Assembly (NCBI GenBank): GCA_910588295.1
Contig: CAJUQO010000001.1
Coordinates: 87,911-151,910 of the forward strand
Reading direction: 5' to 3'
DNA: 64,000 bases
Source: an uncultured Lachnospiraceae bacterium
Lineage (GTDB): Bacteria; Bacillota; Clostridia; Lachnospirales; Lachnospiraceae
The notes beneath the pieces are model-generated. The model saw only the letters and a list, made by a program, of their open reading frames with translations, did not search any database and was not told the DNA's origin. The translations under genes were made by a program, and so were the position numbers. Shown in pieces: positions 9,845 through 20,400 of this stretch (positions are counted from its first letter, which is position 1; each line of letters starts with the position of its first letter).

Positions 9845-11173
9845 CTATCTTATCCGATATCCTTTTTTCCATGTACCTTTAAGATACCGCCCTACAAATA
9901 AGCCCGACCGGAAGATCCAGTCTAAAAGCATGGCGAGCCATACGCCTATGGCGCCCATCTGCATGTGGATGCCGAAGATTACGCTGAAACCGATTCGGAA
10001 TACGATCATAGAAAAAATTGACACCACCATGGTGTAGCGCACATCATTACAGGCACGCAGCATGTTCGGAAGAACGAAAGACAGAGGCCACAGGAAGATG
10101 GCTGAACCGTTATGGATCATAATAAGCTGTCTGGCCAACCGGGTTGTCTCCTCACCGAGATTGTAGATGGACAAGATCCAGGGCAGGGTGAGGAGGATCA
10201 CAATATTGACGATGGATGCATAGCGATACGTCATACCCAACAATTTTTTTGTATAATAGCGGATCTGGTTCTCGTCTCCCGCCCCCACGCAGCGGCCGAT
10301 CACGGATATCATGGCCAGACTGATGGCCTGCCCCACGATACAACCCACAGAATCCAGATTGTTGGCTACACCGTTGGCCGCGATCTGCACGGTGCCGAAG
10401 CCGGAGATGATACTGACCACCAGCACCCGGCCCAGCTGGAAGATACCGTTCTCAATGCCGCTGGGAATACCGATATACAAAATCCGTTTCACTACTGCAG
10501 GTTCAAAACGAAATCTCTCCCGGTTCAGATAAATCATATTATTCGGATTTTTCACCAGAATGTACAAGACTACAGCGGCCACAGCCCTGGAAACCAGGGA
10601 TGGCACAGCCACACCCGCCACACCCATGTGAAGGCCAAAAATACAGAGGGCATTTCCCGCGATATTGATCCCATTCATGATCAGTGACACCTGAAAGGTA
10701 ACCTTGGAATTACCCATAGCCCGAAACAGAGCCGCACAGCACTGGTATACGGCCAGGAAGGGGAAAGACAGGGCGGAAATCACCAGATAGATGATGGCGC
10801 TGTCCATGACATCCTGGTCAATGCTGCCGAAAAACAAACGCAGCAGAGGCGTTTTCAGCAAAATACATACCACCGTAACAATAACCGAGATCACCCCCGC
10901 CGAAACGATGAGCTGGCGTGCCGATGCACAGGCTTTATCCCGTTTGCCCGCCCCCAGATACTGGGATGTCACCACGCTGCCGCCGGTGGCCAAGGCTGCC
11001 AAGATACTGATGATCAGGTTATTGACCATATCTACCAGGGACACCCCCGATATGGCTGCTTCGCCCACCGAAGAGACCATCATCGTGTCGGCCATGCCCA
11101 CACAAATGACCAGGGCCTGTTCAAGCAACAGCGGAATGATCAATTTTCTTAAGTTTTCTCCAGAGAAAAGCAT
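9845..11173 (-). CDS. MATE family efflux transporter
   Basis: This 442-residue membrane protein has about twelve hydrophobic helices and the internal two-fold pattern of the multi-antimicrobial extrusion family. It opens with IIPLLLEQALVICVGMADTMMVSSVGEAAISGVSLVD, typical of MatE domain 1, and the second half repeats the theme at GIPSGIENGIFQLGRVLVVSI. It is likely a Na+- or H+-coupled exporter of cationic drugs or metabolites. It ends 13 bases before the lon -35 region and is transcribed in the same direction. Substrate is unknown. Confidence 0.88.
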   Translation of the reverse strand: MLFSGENLRKLIIPLLLEQALVICVGMADTMMVSSVGEAAISGVSLVDMVNNLIISILAALATGGSVVTSQYLGAGKRDKACASARQLIVSAGVISVIVTVVCILLKTPLLRLFFGSIDQDVMDSAIIYLVISALSFPFLAVYQCCAALFRAMGNSKVTFQVSLIMNGINIAGNALCIFGLHMGVAGVAVPSLVSRAVAAVVLYILVKNPNNMIYLNRERFRFEPAVVKRILYIGIPSGIENGIFQLGRVLVVSIISGFGTVQIAANGVANNLDSVGCIVGQAISLAMISVIGRCVGAGDENQIRYYTKKLLGMTYRYASIVNIVILLTLPWILSIYNLGEETTRLARQLIMIHNGSAIFLWPLSFVLPNMLRACNDVRYTMVVSIFSMIVFRIGFSVIFGIHMQMGAIGVWLAMLLDWIFRSGLFVGRYLKGTWKKGYRIR

Positions 11174-11369
11174 TACTATCTTCCTTCTTCCTTTTTTAAT
11201 ATCTATTCTATCAATCTACTTTCAGCTATGTAAGCACTTACACTTCCAAAGTCCATTTATTCTACAGCGAATCGTTACAATTTTCAAGATGATCTTCCAC
11301 CAAAAATTCTTGCGGCGCAAAACAGCAGCCCTGATCACTCAGAGCCGCCGTAAATTCACGCTATAAAAA

Positions 11370-12800
11370 TTATACATTAATGCTGGCCCTCATGCCCAGC
11401 CATTCCCTGTTCTCCTCCAGCGCCGGCCTCACCACCTGGGCGAGAAAAGCTTCCGTCTGTTCCTTTGCCCGGCCTGTGTATTTTGCCGGATCCATGGTTT
11501 TCTGCAGATCCTCCAGAGACAAATTGAAGGACGGGTCTGCCGCAATCAGTTCCAGAAGGTTATTCTCTTTCCCTTCCACCTTCACATGCTTTCCTGCTTC
11601 CATGGACAGGACGCGGATCTTCTCGTGAAGTTCCTGGCGGTCGCCGCCGGCCTTCACCGCGTCCATCATGATATTTTCTGTCGCCATGAAAGGCAGCTCG
11701 CTCATGAGCCGTTTCTCAATAACTTTAGGATAAACCACCAGCCCGTCCACCACGTTCATGTACAGATCCAGGATACCGTCCACGGCCAGGAATGCCTCGG
11801 GAACGCTGAGGCGTTTATTGGCGGAATCATCCAGGGTACGCTCAAACCACTGGGTGGCGGAGGTGACCATCGGATTTAACACGTCCACCATAACATAGCG
11901 GGACAGAGAGGCAATGCGCTCGCTGCGCATGGGATTCCTCTTATACGCCATGGCAGAAGAACCAATCTGGGATTTTTCAAAGGGCTCCTCGATCTCTTTC
12001 AGGTGCTGCAAAAGACGGATGTCATTGGAAAACTTGTGGGCGCTGGCAGCGATACCGGCCAGCACATTCACCACACGGGTATCCACCTTGCGGGAATAGG
12101 TCTGCCCCGACACGGGATAGCAGGAGGCAAAGCCCATCTTTTCGGCGATCATCGGGTCAATTTTATCGATGGTCTCCTGGTCGCCGCCGAACAGCTCCAG
12201 GAAGCTGGCCTGAGTACCCGTAGTACCCTTGCTGCCCAGAAGCTTCATGCTGTCGATCACATGGCACAGATCCTCATAGTCCAGCATCAGTTCCTGCATC
12301 CACAGCGTGGCGCGCTTACCCACCGTAGTGGGCTGGGCCGGCTGGAAATGGGTGAAAGCCAGGGTGGGGAGGGCTTTGTACTCCTCCGCGAATTTTGCCA
12401 GCTCTGCCAGAACGTTTACCAGCTTTTTCTTCACCAGCTTTAAGGCCTCGGTCATCACGATGATATCCGTATTGTCCCCCACATAGCAGGAGGTAGCCCC
12501 CAGATGGATGATGGGCTTGGCCTTTGGGCACTGTACGCCAAAGGCGTAGACATGGGACATTACGTCATGGCGCACCTCCTTCTCCCGGGCTTTTGCCACA
12601 TCATAATTGATATCTTCCACGTGGGCCTTCATCTCGTCGATCTGCTCCTGGGTGATATCAAGCCCCAGCTCCTTCTCCGTCTCCGCCAGGGCGATCCACA
12701 GGCGCCTCCAGGTGCGGAATTTCATGTCCGGAGAAAAAATATACTGCATCTCCTTACTGGCATAACGTTCGGACAGCGGGCTTACATATTTATCACTCAT
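11370..12800 (-). CDS. purB: Adenylosuccinate lyase
   Basis: The enzyme cleaves adenylosuccinate to AMP plus fumarate and SAICAR to AICAR. The fumarase-superfamily signature is present as SSAMAYKRNPMRSE near residue 285. An N-terminal YVSPLSERYASKEM start and a full length of 476 residues match the eukaryote-like clostridial PurB type. It lies 26 bases downstream of purF, so the two are probably one operon. RBS GGGAGGTTTTT precedes the ATG. Confidence 0.96.
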   Translation of the reverse strand: MSDKYVSPLSERYASKEMQYIFSPDMKFRTWRRLWIALAETEKELGLDITQEQIDEMKAHVEDINYDVAKAREKEVRHDVMSHVYAFGVQCPKAKPIIHLGATSCYVGDNTDIIVMTEALKLVKKKLVNVLAELAKFAEEYKALPTLAFTHFQPAQPTTVGKRATLWMQELMLDYEDLCHVIDSMKLLGSKGTTGTQASFLELFGGDQETIDKIDPMIAEKMGFASCYPVSGQTYSRKVDTRVVNVLAGIAASAHKFSNDIRLLQHLKEIEEPFEKSQIGSSAMAYKRNPMRSERIASLSRYVMVDVLNPMVTSATQWFERTLDDSANKRLSVPEAFLAVDGILDLYMNVVDGLVVYPKVIEKRLMSELPFMATENIMMDAVKAGGDRQELHEKIRVLSMEAGKHVKVEGKENNLLELIAADPSFNLSLEDLQKTMDPAKYTGRAKEQTEAFLAQVVRPALEENREWLGMRASINV

Positions 12801-12826
12801 AAAAACCTCCCAATATTTTCCTATAA

Positions 12827-14290
12827 TCAGTATTTTTTAACAGAATCCTTTTTATCATATTCTCCCCGTATATCCTCTTTGGGCGGATCAATGGGATATT
12901 TGCCGGTAAAACAGCCTGTGCAGATGCTTTTTCCCCCGGCCAGTTCCGGAAGCCGCGACAGCTCCAGATAATGCAGGGAATCCGCGCCGATGATCCGGCA
13001 GATCTCGCCCACGGAACGATTGTACGCGATGAGCTGCTCCCGCACCGGCACATCGGTGCCGAAATAGCAGGGCCATAAGAACGGCGGGGAACTGACCATC
13101 ATATGTACCTCTTTTGCCCCGGCTTCCCGCAGCATAGTCACAATGCGGTTGCTGGTGGTTCCCCGGACGATGGAATCATCAATCAATACGATCCGTTTCC
13201 CCCGGACCGCCTCACGGAGCACATTCAGTTTGACCTGCACGCTGGACTCCCGGCTGCTCTGCCGGGGCTTGATAAAGGTACGCCCCACATAGCTGTTTTT
13301 CACAAAGACCGTACCGTAGGGGATGCCGGACTGCAGCGCGTAACCCATGGCGGCGGCATTGCCAGACTCGGGCACCCCCGCCACCAGATCCGCCTCCACC
13401 GGCGCGTCCATAGCCAGAAACTTACCTGCCAGAATACGGGAATCATACACGCTCCTGCCCTCCAGGCGACTGTCCAGACGAGCAAAATAGATGTACTCAA
13501 AAATGCAGCGGGCCCTGTCCTTCTCCGCCAGACACATGCTCCTGTCCGAAGCAATATGCCCGTTTTTATCGATCGTGACCACTTCGCCCGGCTCCACATC
13601 CCGGATAAACTCGGCGCCCACCGTATCCAGGGCGCAGCTCTCGGAGCAGAGGATATAGGCATTGTCCCGTCTGCCGATACACAGAGGCCGGAAACCCTGG
13701 GGATCACGCACACCCATCAGCTTTCTAGGGGAAGCCACCACCAGGGAGTACGCACCTTTCAACTTCCTGGCCGCCCGGATCACGGCCTCCTCGGCGCTCT
13801 TCGCCTTCACCCTCTCTCTGGCAATATGGTAAGCGATGATCTCCGTGTCAATCGTCGTCTGGAAAATGGCCCCTCCGTACTCCAGCTCCCGCCGAAGCTC
13901 CGGGGTATTAATCAGATTGCCGTTGTGGGCCAGGGCCAGGGTTCCCTTGACATAATTAAGCACCAGCGGCTGGGCGTTCTCCCTGGTAGATGCCCCCGCC
14001 GTGGAATAGCGCACATGGCCCACGCCGATATTTCCTTTCAGACCCTCCAGATGTTCCGGAGCGAACACCTCGTTCACCAGGCCCATACCCTTGTGGGCCC
14101 TGACCACGTTGGGACCGTCCGTATCACTGACCGCGATCCCGCAGCTCTCCTGCCCCCGGTGCTGCAGGGCCATCAGCCCATAATAGATCGTGGAGGCCAC
14201 ATCTTTGCCGTCCAAGTCGTAAATCCCAAACACCCCGCACTCCTCGCCGGGCTTATCCGTATCTTCCCAAGTCTCATATTCTGTCTGCAT
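12827..14290 (-). CDS. purF: Amidophosphoribosyltransferase (4Fe-4S type)
   Basis: The enzyme performs the committed step of purine synthesis: PRPP plus glutamine gives 5-phosphoribosylamine. The mature N-terminal nucleophile is Cys18 in EECGVFGI, behind a 17-residue propeptide as in Bacillus PurF. The C-terminal PRTase domain has the PRPP loop VLIDDSIVRGTTS. Cysteines in RARCIFEY and the C-x-x-C of ICTGCFTG fit the iron-sulfur cluster ligands of the B. subtilis type, implying oxygen-sensitive stability. ATG at 14290 is chosen. TTG two codons earlier is an alternative, as AGAGGT sits only four bases before it. First gene of the purF-purB pair. Confidence 0.95.
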   Translation of the reverse strand: MQTEYETWEDTDKPGEECGVFGIYDLDGKDVASTIYYGLMALQHRGQESCGIAVSDTDGPNVVRAHKGMGLVNEVFAPEHLEGLKGNIGVGHVRYSTAGASTRENAQPLVLNYVKGTLALAHNGNLINTPELRRELEYGGAIFQTTIDTEIIAYHIARERVKAKSAEEAVIRAARKLKGAYSLVVASPRKLMGVRDPQGFRPLCIGRRDNAYILCSESCALDTVGAEFIRDVEPGEVVTIDKNGHIASDRSMCLAEKDRARCIFEYIYFARLDSRLEGRSVYDSRILAGKFLAMDAPVEADLVAGVPESGNAAAMGYALQSGIPYGTVFVKNSYVGRTFIKPRQSSRESSVQVKLNVLREAVRGKRIVLIDDSIVRGTTSNRIVTMLREAGAKEVHMMVSSPPFLWPCYFGTDVPVREQLIAYNRSVGEICRIIGADSLHYLELSRLPELAGGKSICTGCFTGKYPIDPPKEDIRGEYDKKDSVKKY

Positions 14291-14387
14291 CGTCAACCGG
14301 ACCTCTCTCTAATCTGCCTGTCTCACATATTATCTGTACGATTGCGCCTGCCGCAGCGTCCGGCACAAATCAAGCAACACAAAACAA

Positions 14388-14424
14388 ATTTACCGCAGCG
14401 CTTTTACGCACTCTGCGGTAAATC
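14388..14424 (-). terminator. Terminator after purC
   Basis: On the minus strand TTTACCGCAG and CTGCGGTAAA form a 10-bp stem followed by TTTGTTTTG. It separates purC from the downstream purF-purB pair, so the purine genes here are at least two transcripts. Confidence 0.75.
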
Positions 14425-14440
14425 CCAAAAAAATACCCGT

Positions 14441-15151
14441 TTAAGCCAGCCCCAGCCGCTTAAATACCTCGTTGTATGCCTCTTCCACATTTCCGAGATC
14501 CCTGCGGAAACGGTCCTTATCCAGTTTTTCATTGGTATTCACATCCCACAGCCTGCAGGTGTCCGGAGAAACCTCATCGGCCAGAATGATCGTACCGTCG
14601 GGCAGACGTCCGAACTCGATCTTGAAATCGATCAGTTTCATACCCGCATTCAGGAAATAGGCTTTCATGATCTCATTGATCTTCAGGGTATAGGAGCGGA
14701 TTGTCTCAATCTCCTCCTTCTTCGCCAAGCCCAGGGCCAGGGCGTAATCGTCATTGATAAAAGGATCGCCCAGATCGTCGTCCTTGTAGCTGAACTCCAC
14801 AATGGGGCAAAGGAGCTGACGCCCTTCTTCCACGCCCATTCTCTTGGAAAAGCTTCCGGCGGCCACGTTTCTCACGATCACCTCCAGCGGAACGATCTCC
14901 ACTTTCTTGACCGCTGTCTCTCTGTCGCTCAGCTCCTCCACCAGATGGGTCGGAATCCCTTCCTTTTCGATCAGCCTGAATACATGATTGGTCATACGGT
15001 TGTTGACAACACCCTTGCCCACGATCGTGCCCTTTTTCTCGCCGTTAAATGCCGTGGCATCATCTTTGTAATCCACAATCACAATGCCCTCCACATCCGT
15101 GGCAAATACTTTTTTGGCTTTTCCCTCGTAAAGCTGCTCCAGTTTTTTCAT
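14441..15151 (-). CDS. purC: SAICAR synthetase
   Basis: Phosphoribosylaminoimidazole-succinocarboxamide synthase joins CAIR and aspartate with ATP in de novo purine synthesis. Family motifs are LYEGKAKKVFAT at the N-terminus, VPLEVIVRNVAAGS, LIDFKIEFG and LADEVSPDTCRLWD. At 236 residues it is the normal bacterial single-domain form. A sigma-A promoter lies about 60 bases upstream and a terminator follows, so it is a monocistronic unit facing purF. Confidence 0.96.
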   Translation of the reverse strand: MKKLEQLYEGKAKKVFATDVEGIVIVDYKDDATAFNGEKKGTIVGKGVVNNRMTNHVFRLIEKEGIPTHLVEELSDRETAVKKVEIVPLEVIVRNVAAGSFSKRMGVEEGRQLLCPIVEFSYKDDDLGDPFINDDYALALGLAKKEEIETIRSYTLKINEIMKAYFLNAGMKLIDFKIEFGRLPDGTIILADEVSPDTCRLWDVNTNEKLDKDRFRRDLGNVEEAYNEVFKRLGLA

Positions 15152-15211
15152 GATAACCGCCTTTCTCTCGTATATACATTTAAAGAATTACCATTTATAA
15201 AATTCGGAGAT

Positions 15212-15241
15212 ATTATAGCCCAGGCCTCCGTCGAAAAGCAA
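15212..15241 (-). promoter_or_regulatory. Sigma-A promoter of purC
   Basis: Minus-strand TTGCTT, 18-base spacer, TATAAT. The -10 is a perfect consensus match and lies 61 bases before the purC start codon. Confidence 0.65.
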
Positions 15242-15296
15242 GATGACAATAGCCGAATTTTCGCCGGATTTTTCCGCTTTCCTCGTGAAGTCTGCA

Positions 15297-16133
15297 TTAA
15301 AAACCTGTGTTTCTGTGATACCCGTCGGTGAGTTCCGCCAGGAAATGATCCATTTCCTCCTCGTATTCCCGCTGTCTGCCCTGCTTTTTGTGCTCCAGGA
15401 TCCCCGCGTAACGCTCCCCGGACCGAGTCTGCCACAGAGAATCCCTGGTCTCCTCGATCTTCTGCTTTAGCTCCGCCAAAATCTTGTCCTCGACGCCGAG
15501 CTTTGCGGCCTCCTCGTCCATTCCCTTCTCATCCCCGGCCATATACACGGCCGTTAAATAGCTCCGCAGCACCGACTGGGTAGACAGGTACTCCCAGGCT
15601 TTGCGGAAACACTCTTTCGCCTCATCCATTTGCAGCAGCCGGGCATAGGCGCAGCCCATATTATGGTACACGCTGCCGGTGAACTGGCTGCCGGTGATAT
15701 CCTTCCCCTGCATGGACAGACAGGTACGGTAAACCTGAACCGCATTCATGTATTTCTCATGGCCAAACAGATAGTCGCCCTTGATTTTCTGTTTCGTCAC
15801 CCGGGGCTGGGACTCAAACTGGTTCAGCCGGACGCTAAACATGCGAAACTCCTCGTGGGACAGGTAGTGGATCTCTTTGAAAACAGGAAGGATCACGGCG
15901 CTGACCGACGCCTCCTGATCGAGAAGCTGCATCATACGCCGGGCCAGCACATCCATGCTCAGCTCGTCCCGCAGCCAGTAGCACAGCTGTTCATTCAATA
16001 TACTTTCGTCCAGCAGGTAAATATTATGATACAGATAGAAGCACAGCTCCTCAATGGAATAGATATTCACACTGATATTTTCTATATAAAAGGGGATCTC
16101 ACTCCTTTTTGTCTTGCACAGAATATAACTCAT
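15297..16133 (-). CDS. TPR-containing protein of the DUF5716/DUF5717 operon
   Basis: This 278-residue protein of unknown function has no signal peptide or membrane helix. Residues about 130-195 hold tetratricopeptide-like helices (GDYLFGHEKYMNAVQVYRTCL, then GSVYHNMGCAYARLLQMDEAKECFRKAWEYL), typical of protein-protein scaffolds. The C-terminus is a charged helix with several KKQGRQREYEEEMD-type stretches. It is last in a tightly spaced leftward operon with the actin-fold protein (19-base gap) and the 1176-residue protein. No catalytic motif is visible. Co-occurrence suggests that the three work as one complex. Confidence 0.75.
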   Translation of the reverse strand: MSYILCKTKRSEIPFYIENISVNIYSIEELCFYLYHNIYLLDESILNEQLCYWLRDELSMDVLARRMMQLLDQEASVSAVILPVFKEIHYLSHEEFRMFSVRLNQFESQPRVTKQKIKGDYLFGHEKYMNAVQVYRTCLSMQGKDITGSQFTGSVYHNMGCAYARLLQMDEAKECFRKAWEYLSTQSVLRSYLTAVYMAGDEKGMDEEAAKLGVEDKILAELKQKIEETRDSLWQTRSGERYAGILEHKKQGRQREYEEEMDHFLAELTDGYHRNTGF

Positions 16134-16152
16134 GTCGCCTCTCTCCCTGTCG

Positions 16153-17397
16153 TCAATTGATCATAGTCTCCTGCCAGACCTTTCCACTGGAAGGGTACAG
16201 ATCCCCAAATCCCAGATCCGTCACCCGTATCTGCATCTGCCGGGCCGACGTAAACTCCAGGTGCACCGCCAGCCGGGTAGCCTTCGGCGGCCTCTCCGGC
16301 AGACCAGGAAGCTTCATGCCGATCACTCGCCTGTCCTTGGCGCTCATCTCCCCCACCACCAGTTTCAGGCTGTCCTCGCCGTCCAGCAGCAGCTCGCACT
16401 CCGCCACCGCATCATACCAGTTAATGCCGCCGAACACCAGAGGATAGTAGCCCTTTACGCCGTTGATCAGCATATCCATACCCACATTATGGCGCACCAT
16501 ATCCTTGCCCATATACAGATAGGCTTTCAGCCGCCTGTCCTCCACCCTCTCTCGGGCCGCCTGACAGGCTCCCCGGGCATAGAGATCATCGCCGGAAAAG
16601 ATTTTTCGCTGTGACTTGCCCAAAAGCGCCACCGATTTCTTCGCCCAGTCCCGGGAAAATCCCTCGCCCACCAGGTACACAGCGGCATAAACGCCGTTGT
16701 CCAGCGACTGGCTGATCAGATCACAGAATTCCTCATCCCTTTTTGCGGGCTCCTCGCTGAGTACCGTTCTCTGGCCCGCCACATAGGATACCATAGCCGG
16801 GCGGGTCTTCTGATCCACGTCCAGCCGGGCAAAAGATACTTCCTGATTCTCAAAAACAAACAGGCCTACTTTCCGTCCCCTGTTTTCCACCCGGTTAGAA
16901 AAGGTCTCATAGAAAAAGCTCTCCTCATAAGCCTGTACCGAACAGCGCTCCGGCTTAAAGCCCAGGCACCGGTAAGCCGCCCGGACATTGTCCACCAGGG
17001 TCTTGGATACCCTGGGAGCCGTCAACATAAAGGAGGTGATCCGCCCCAGAGGATTGCTCAGCCCCAAAAGGCGCAGGGATTCCCGGATGAACACGGCCAG
17101 CAGCTCGCCGGGCTCATATTCCTTTCCCGCCACAGGCGTGGCTTCCCGGCCCTGGCACAGTCCATACAGATTTCCCACAAAGCTTTCCCCCTTCTGGGAA
17201 GAAAAATATTCGGCCTCCGGCCCGAAATGCCAGTTTTGCCCGTCCGACGTACTGATACAGTTCGGAAAAGAAGTGTCGGGATTACCCACTTTCACGGGCA
17301 GGGACACGGCTTCATCACTCTGGCGGTTGTAATAACAGATCTGGGAGGATGTCCTGCCAAACTCAAAACCCAGAAGTATATTTCTTGTCTCGTTCAT
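16153..17397 (-). CDS. DUF5716-like protein with possible actin/Hsp70-type fold
   Basis: This 414-residue protein begins LLGFEFGRTSSQICYYN, which resembles the phosphate-1 loop of actin/Hsp70/sugar-kinase ATPases (D-x-G-T-x-x-S). A second block, SFMLTAPRVSKTLVDNVRAAYRCLGF, and later VYLVGEGFSRDWAKKSV recall the phosphate-2/adenosine regions (for example GG-S-x-x-P in Hsp70), though diverged. The canonical first Asp is replaced by Glu (FEFG), so ATP hydrolysis is uncertain. The gap to the upstream 1176-residue gene is 11 bases. I recall this architecture from Lachnospiraceae as DUF5716. The function is not known to me. Confidence 0.65.
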   Translation of the reverse strand: MNETRNILLGFEFGRTSSQICYYNRQSDEAVSLPVKVGNPDTSFPNCISTSDGQNWHFGPEAEYFSSQKGESFVGNLYGLCQGREATPVAGKEYEPGELLAVFIRESLRLLGLSNPLGRITSFMLTAPRVSKTLVDNVRAAYRCLGFKPERCSVQAYEESFFYETFSNRVENRGRKVGLFVFENQEVSFARLDVDQKTRPAMVSYVAGQRTVLSEEPAKRDEEFCDLISQSLDNGVYAAVYLVGEGFSRDWAKKSVALLGKSQRKIFSGDDLYARGACQAARERVEDRRLKAYLYMGKDMVRHNVGMDMLINGVKGYYPLVFGGINWYDAVAECELLLDGEDSLKLVVGEMSAKDRRVIGMKLPGLPERPPKATRLAVHLEFTSARQMQIRVTDLGFGDLYPSSGKVWQETMIN

Positions 17398-17408
17398 CCC
17401 TCCGCCTC

Positions 17409-20400
17409 CTACAGAATCGTAAATATCTGCTCACTCAAAGTATCCTGTTTCAGATAATCCAGCATCAGCTTATCTGTTTCTTCCTGCCTTTTCAGCTGGC
17501 GGGAAGCCAGTATCCGGTTCAGCATCTGGTATTTTGTATATCCGTCCACCTCCACCTGCTCCCGGACTGCCTGGCGCATCTCGGTACGGATCCGTTCCTT
17601 CCCGTGCTCCCTGACCAGATAATACTCTACAGTTTCCCCGTAAAACAACAGAAATTCTTTTACAAATATGCCCTGGAACATATCTTTCATGGGTTCGCAG
17701 CGAAATTCCTCGCTGCCCGCCCCGCCCCGTACCAGACGGTAGTAGATCGTGATTTTATCGCCGGGACTGGCCTTTTCCTCAATAAACAGCCGATCCTCCA
17801 GCTGGTAAGCCTGAATCAGCTCCGGCGGCAGCTCCTGGTAAAACGAAAAGCGGATGCCGTGTCTGTGCAGCCAGTCAAGCTGAACACGCACCATCTCCCG
17901 CTGCCTGTCATCCATCTCCGAACGATACGTATAATCTTTCAAAACAGCCAGGCGGCAGATCGGATTGCAGTCCTCCTTCTCCTCCACCAGACGCTCCAAC
18001 TGGCTGCCGATGCGGTTCGGCATGGCATCATCTGCCATAAACCAGTTGAATGCGCAGTAAACCAGAAAAGATTCCACCACCATCCGGCTGGTCTCCCCTC
18101 TCTGGTAGCTCTTGAGGATCTTCTCGGGATCCCGCAGAGGACGCCGCACATACATAGACAGAATCAACAGCTCCTCATCCATGGGTTTGGAATCCACATT
18201 TTTGTCCGGCAGCCTGTCCCGGATATCATTCATCACTGACAGCGGACCCACATAATTGTCCCGCAAATAAGTCAGGATAGCCGTATTCACCTTATTTTTC
18301 CCGAACAATTCAAAAGCCAGACAGATCAGCTCATCATTCTCCGCGTAGTGGGTCTCTTCTATGATCCGTGTGCACAGCGTATACAGATGCCGGATATCAA
18401 TATGCTCATACCCGTATTTGGTGACGATATCAAATGCCTCCGTATACATCCGCCTCTGCATCAGAGCCCGTATCACAAGGGGCTTATTCCTCTTGGCAAA
18501 CTCATCCTCCAGAATCAGTTTCAGCACCTTCTCCGGCATCTCTTCCTTGTCATGCTTTGTATAATATTCCAGCACCCTGGTTCCGGCCATAAAACGGCAT
18601 TCCCCAATGAACCTGTCATCCTCCGCGATGCGCAGGAAGCTGGCCAGATTGTCCTTCGATACCGGCATTTTCTCCAGCCGGGGCGCCATGCTGTGCACCA
18701 GCAGGCCGAAAGAACGGGCATCCTCCGCCTGACAGGCAGCCACATAATGATCGCAGTCCATCAACCGCTGCCTCTCACACGGTACCGTGACACCGTAGCG
18801 GCGCTTCATTCCATCCTCAAACAGAATCTCCTCATCCTCCGTGTAAAGCTGTACAAAAGCCTGTCCGTCCCGCATCGGGTAGACTGCCTCCTGACACAGA
18901 TAAGGACTCACCACCGCCACCTGGCGGATCTTTTTGTCTGCACAGACAATTTTCTGGGTGAACATTACGCCGGATATGGCCTCCGCCATCCTCTGCCCCG
19001 TGATCCGCCGGATAAACTCCTGATAGATCAGGGCATAATCTTCATTCATCCTTCCTTTATCCAGCTGTTCCAGCGCAAACCGCCCCATAGCCTCCCGGTA
19101 ACTCATATATGTCACCTTGTCCGTCTCCTGATTGCGGATCACGTTAGCATAGACAAACGCTTTCTGGCTATCGGAAAGCCTGTTATTGTACACAAAATAC
19201 AGACGGATTACCTGGGGGAACACCTCGGTGAAAGGCATCTGCATGGTCTCGATATAGTACTCATACAGGCCGGTCATGCGGATCTGCTCCTCCACAGCCA
19301 GGGCGTACCAGCGGAAATATTCCTTTCGCTCCGGCCGCTCCATCATCACCAGGCGCACGATGGCTGTCAGCACCTCCCTGTCCGGCTTCACATCATAGCA
19401 GGCGCATAAAACCCTGTAGACAATGGGCCGAAAACGCTTCTCATGCTGGGCCAGGCAGGCTGTCTTGACCGCCATCTCCTCTGTCAGCCGCCCCGCATGG
19501 ATCGCAAAAAGAAGAGTATGCAAGATCATTGGGGAGAGTTTTTTCAGCTGATTGATATCGCGGTGTATGATTTTCCACACCGCCATATAAAAGTAGGGGC
19601 TGATGCAGTCCATCTGCTCCATCTTTTCCAGTTCCAGCATCCGACGGGTATCCGTAAACTCCGGGTTCTCCTCCAGCCACACCCATAGCAGGGGAAAACT
19701 GTCCAGGTTTCTCTCATGGAGACTGTAAAGCCGTTCCCGGATATCCTCCTGAACACCTAAAAGCCCCACCTTTTTCTTCATATAGAGGGCCAGTCCCTCC
19801 AGTTCCCCTTCGTCATCACCAAATACGGTCTCTTTCAGGGGCCAACAGGCAGCCACCGCTTCCGCCATCTCCCGGTTTTCGTGGTGCAGCATGGTCAGAT
19901 AGAGGTACTGGGCCGGCTGCATACGTCCCTGATTCTCAATCTCCCGCAGACAGTCCACGGTATTCTCTTTCCACCGGGCCGCGTCGATGCTTTCCATACA
20001 ATAGGCGAGGAGCTGGCGATTCAGAAAAACTTCCTCTTTCTTTCTTCTGGCCGCCTCCGCATCCCGTGTACCCTGAGCCGTAACCGTCAGCACATAGACC
20101 AGCGTACCGTAGACCGTATGGATAAAAATACGCCCATAGTTCCTGCCCTTCCGCAGACGCTCCCTGCGCACTACATACTCCAGGCCATAGGCGCTGCCGA
20201 TAAAATCCTCCGAAGTAATGACCTTTTTTTCTACCTGGATGAAATCTCCCTCGATCTCAATCTCCATACGGACATAACCCCAGGTATTTTTATAAATATA
20301 GAGTGTATCTTTCTGAGAACGCTTCACATCGTCAAATATTTTCTCATCCCGGTCGATGCGCAGACTGACAGCTTCTTTTTTGCCCGCCGCCACCAGAAAT

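Noticed and set aside
13103..15331. A 742-residue plus-strand frame across purF and purC
   Set aside because: It is fully antisense to two certain purine genes and shows no domain pattern. Its length comes only from codon bias on the other strand.
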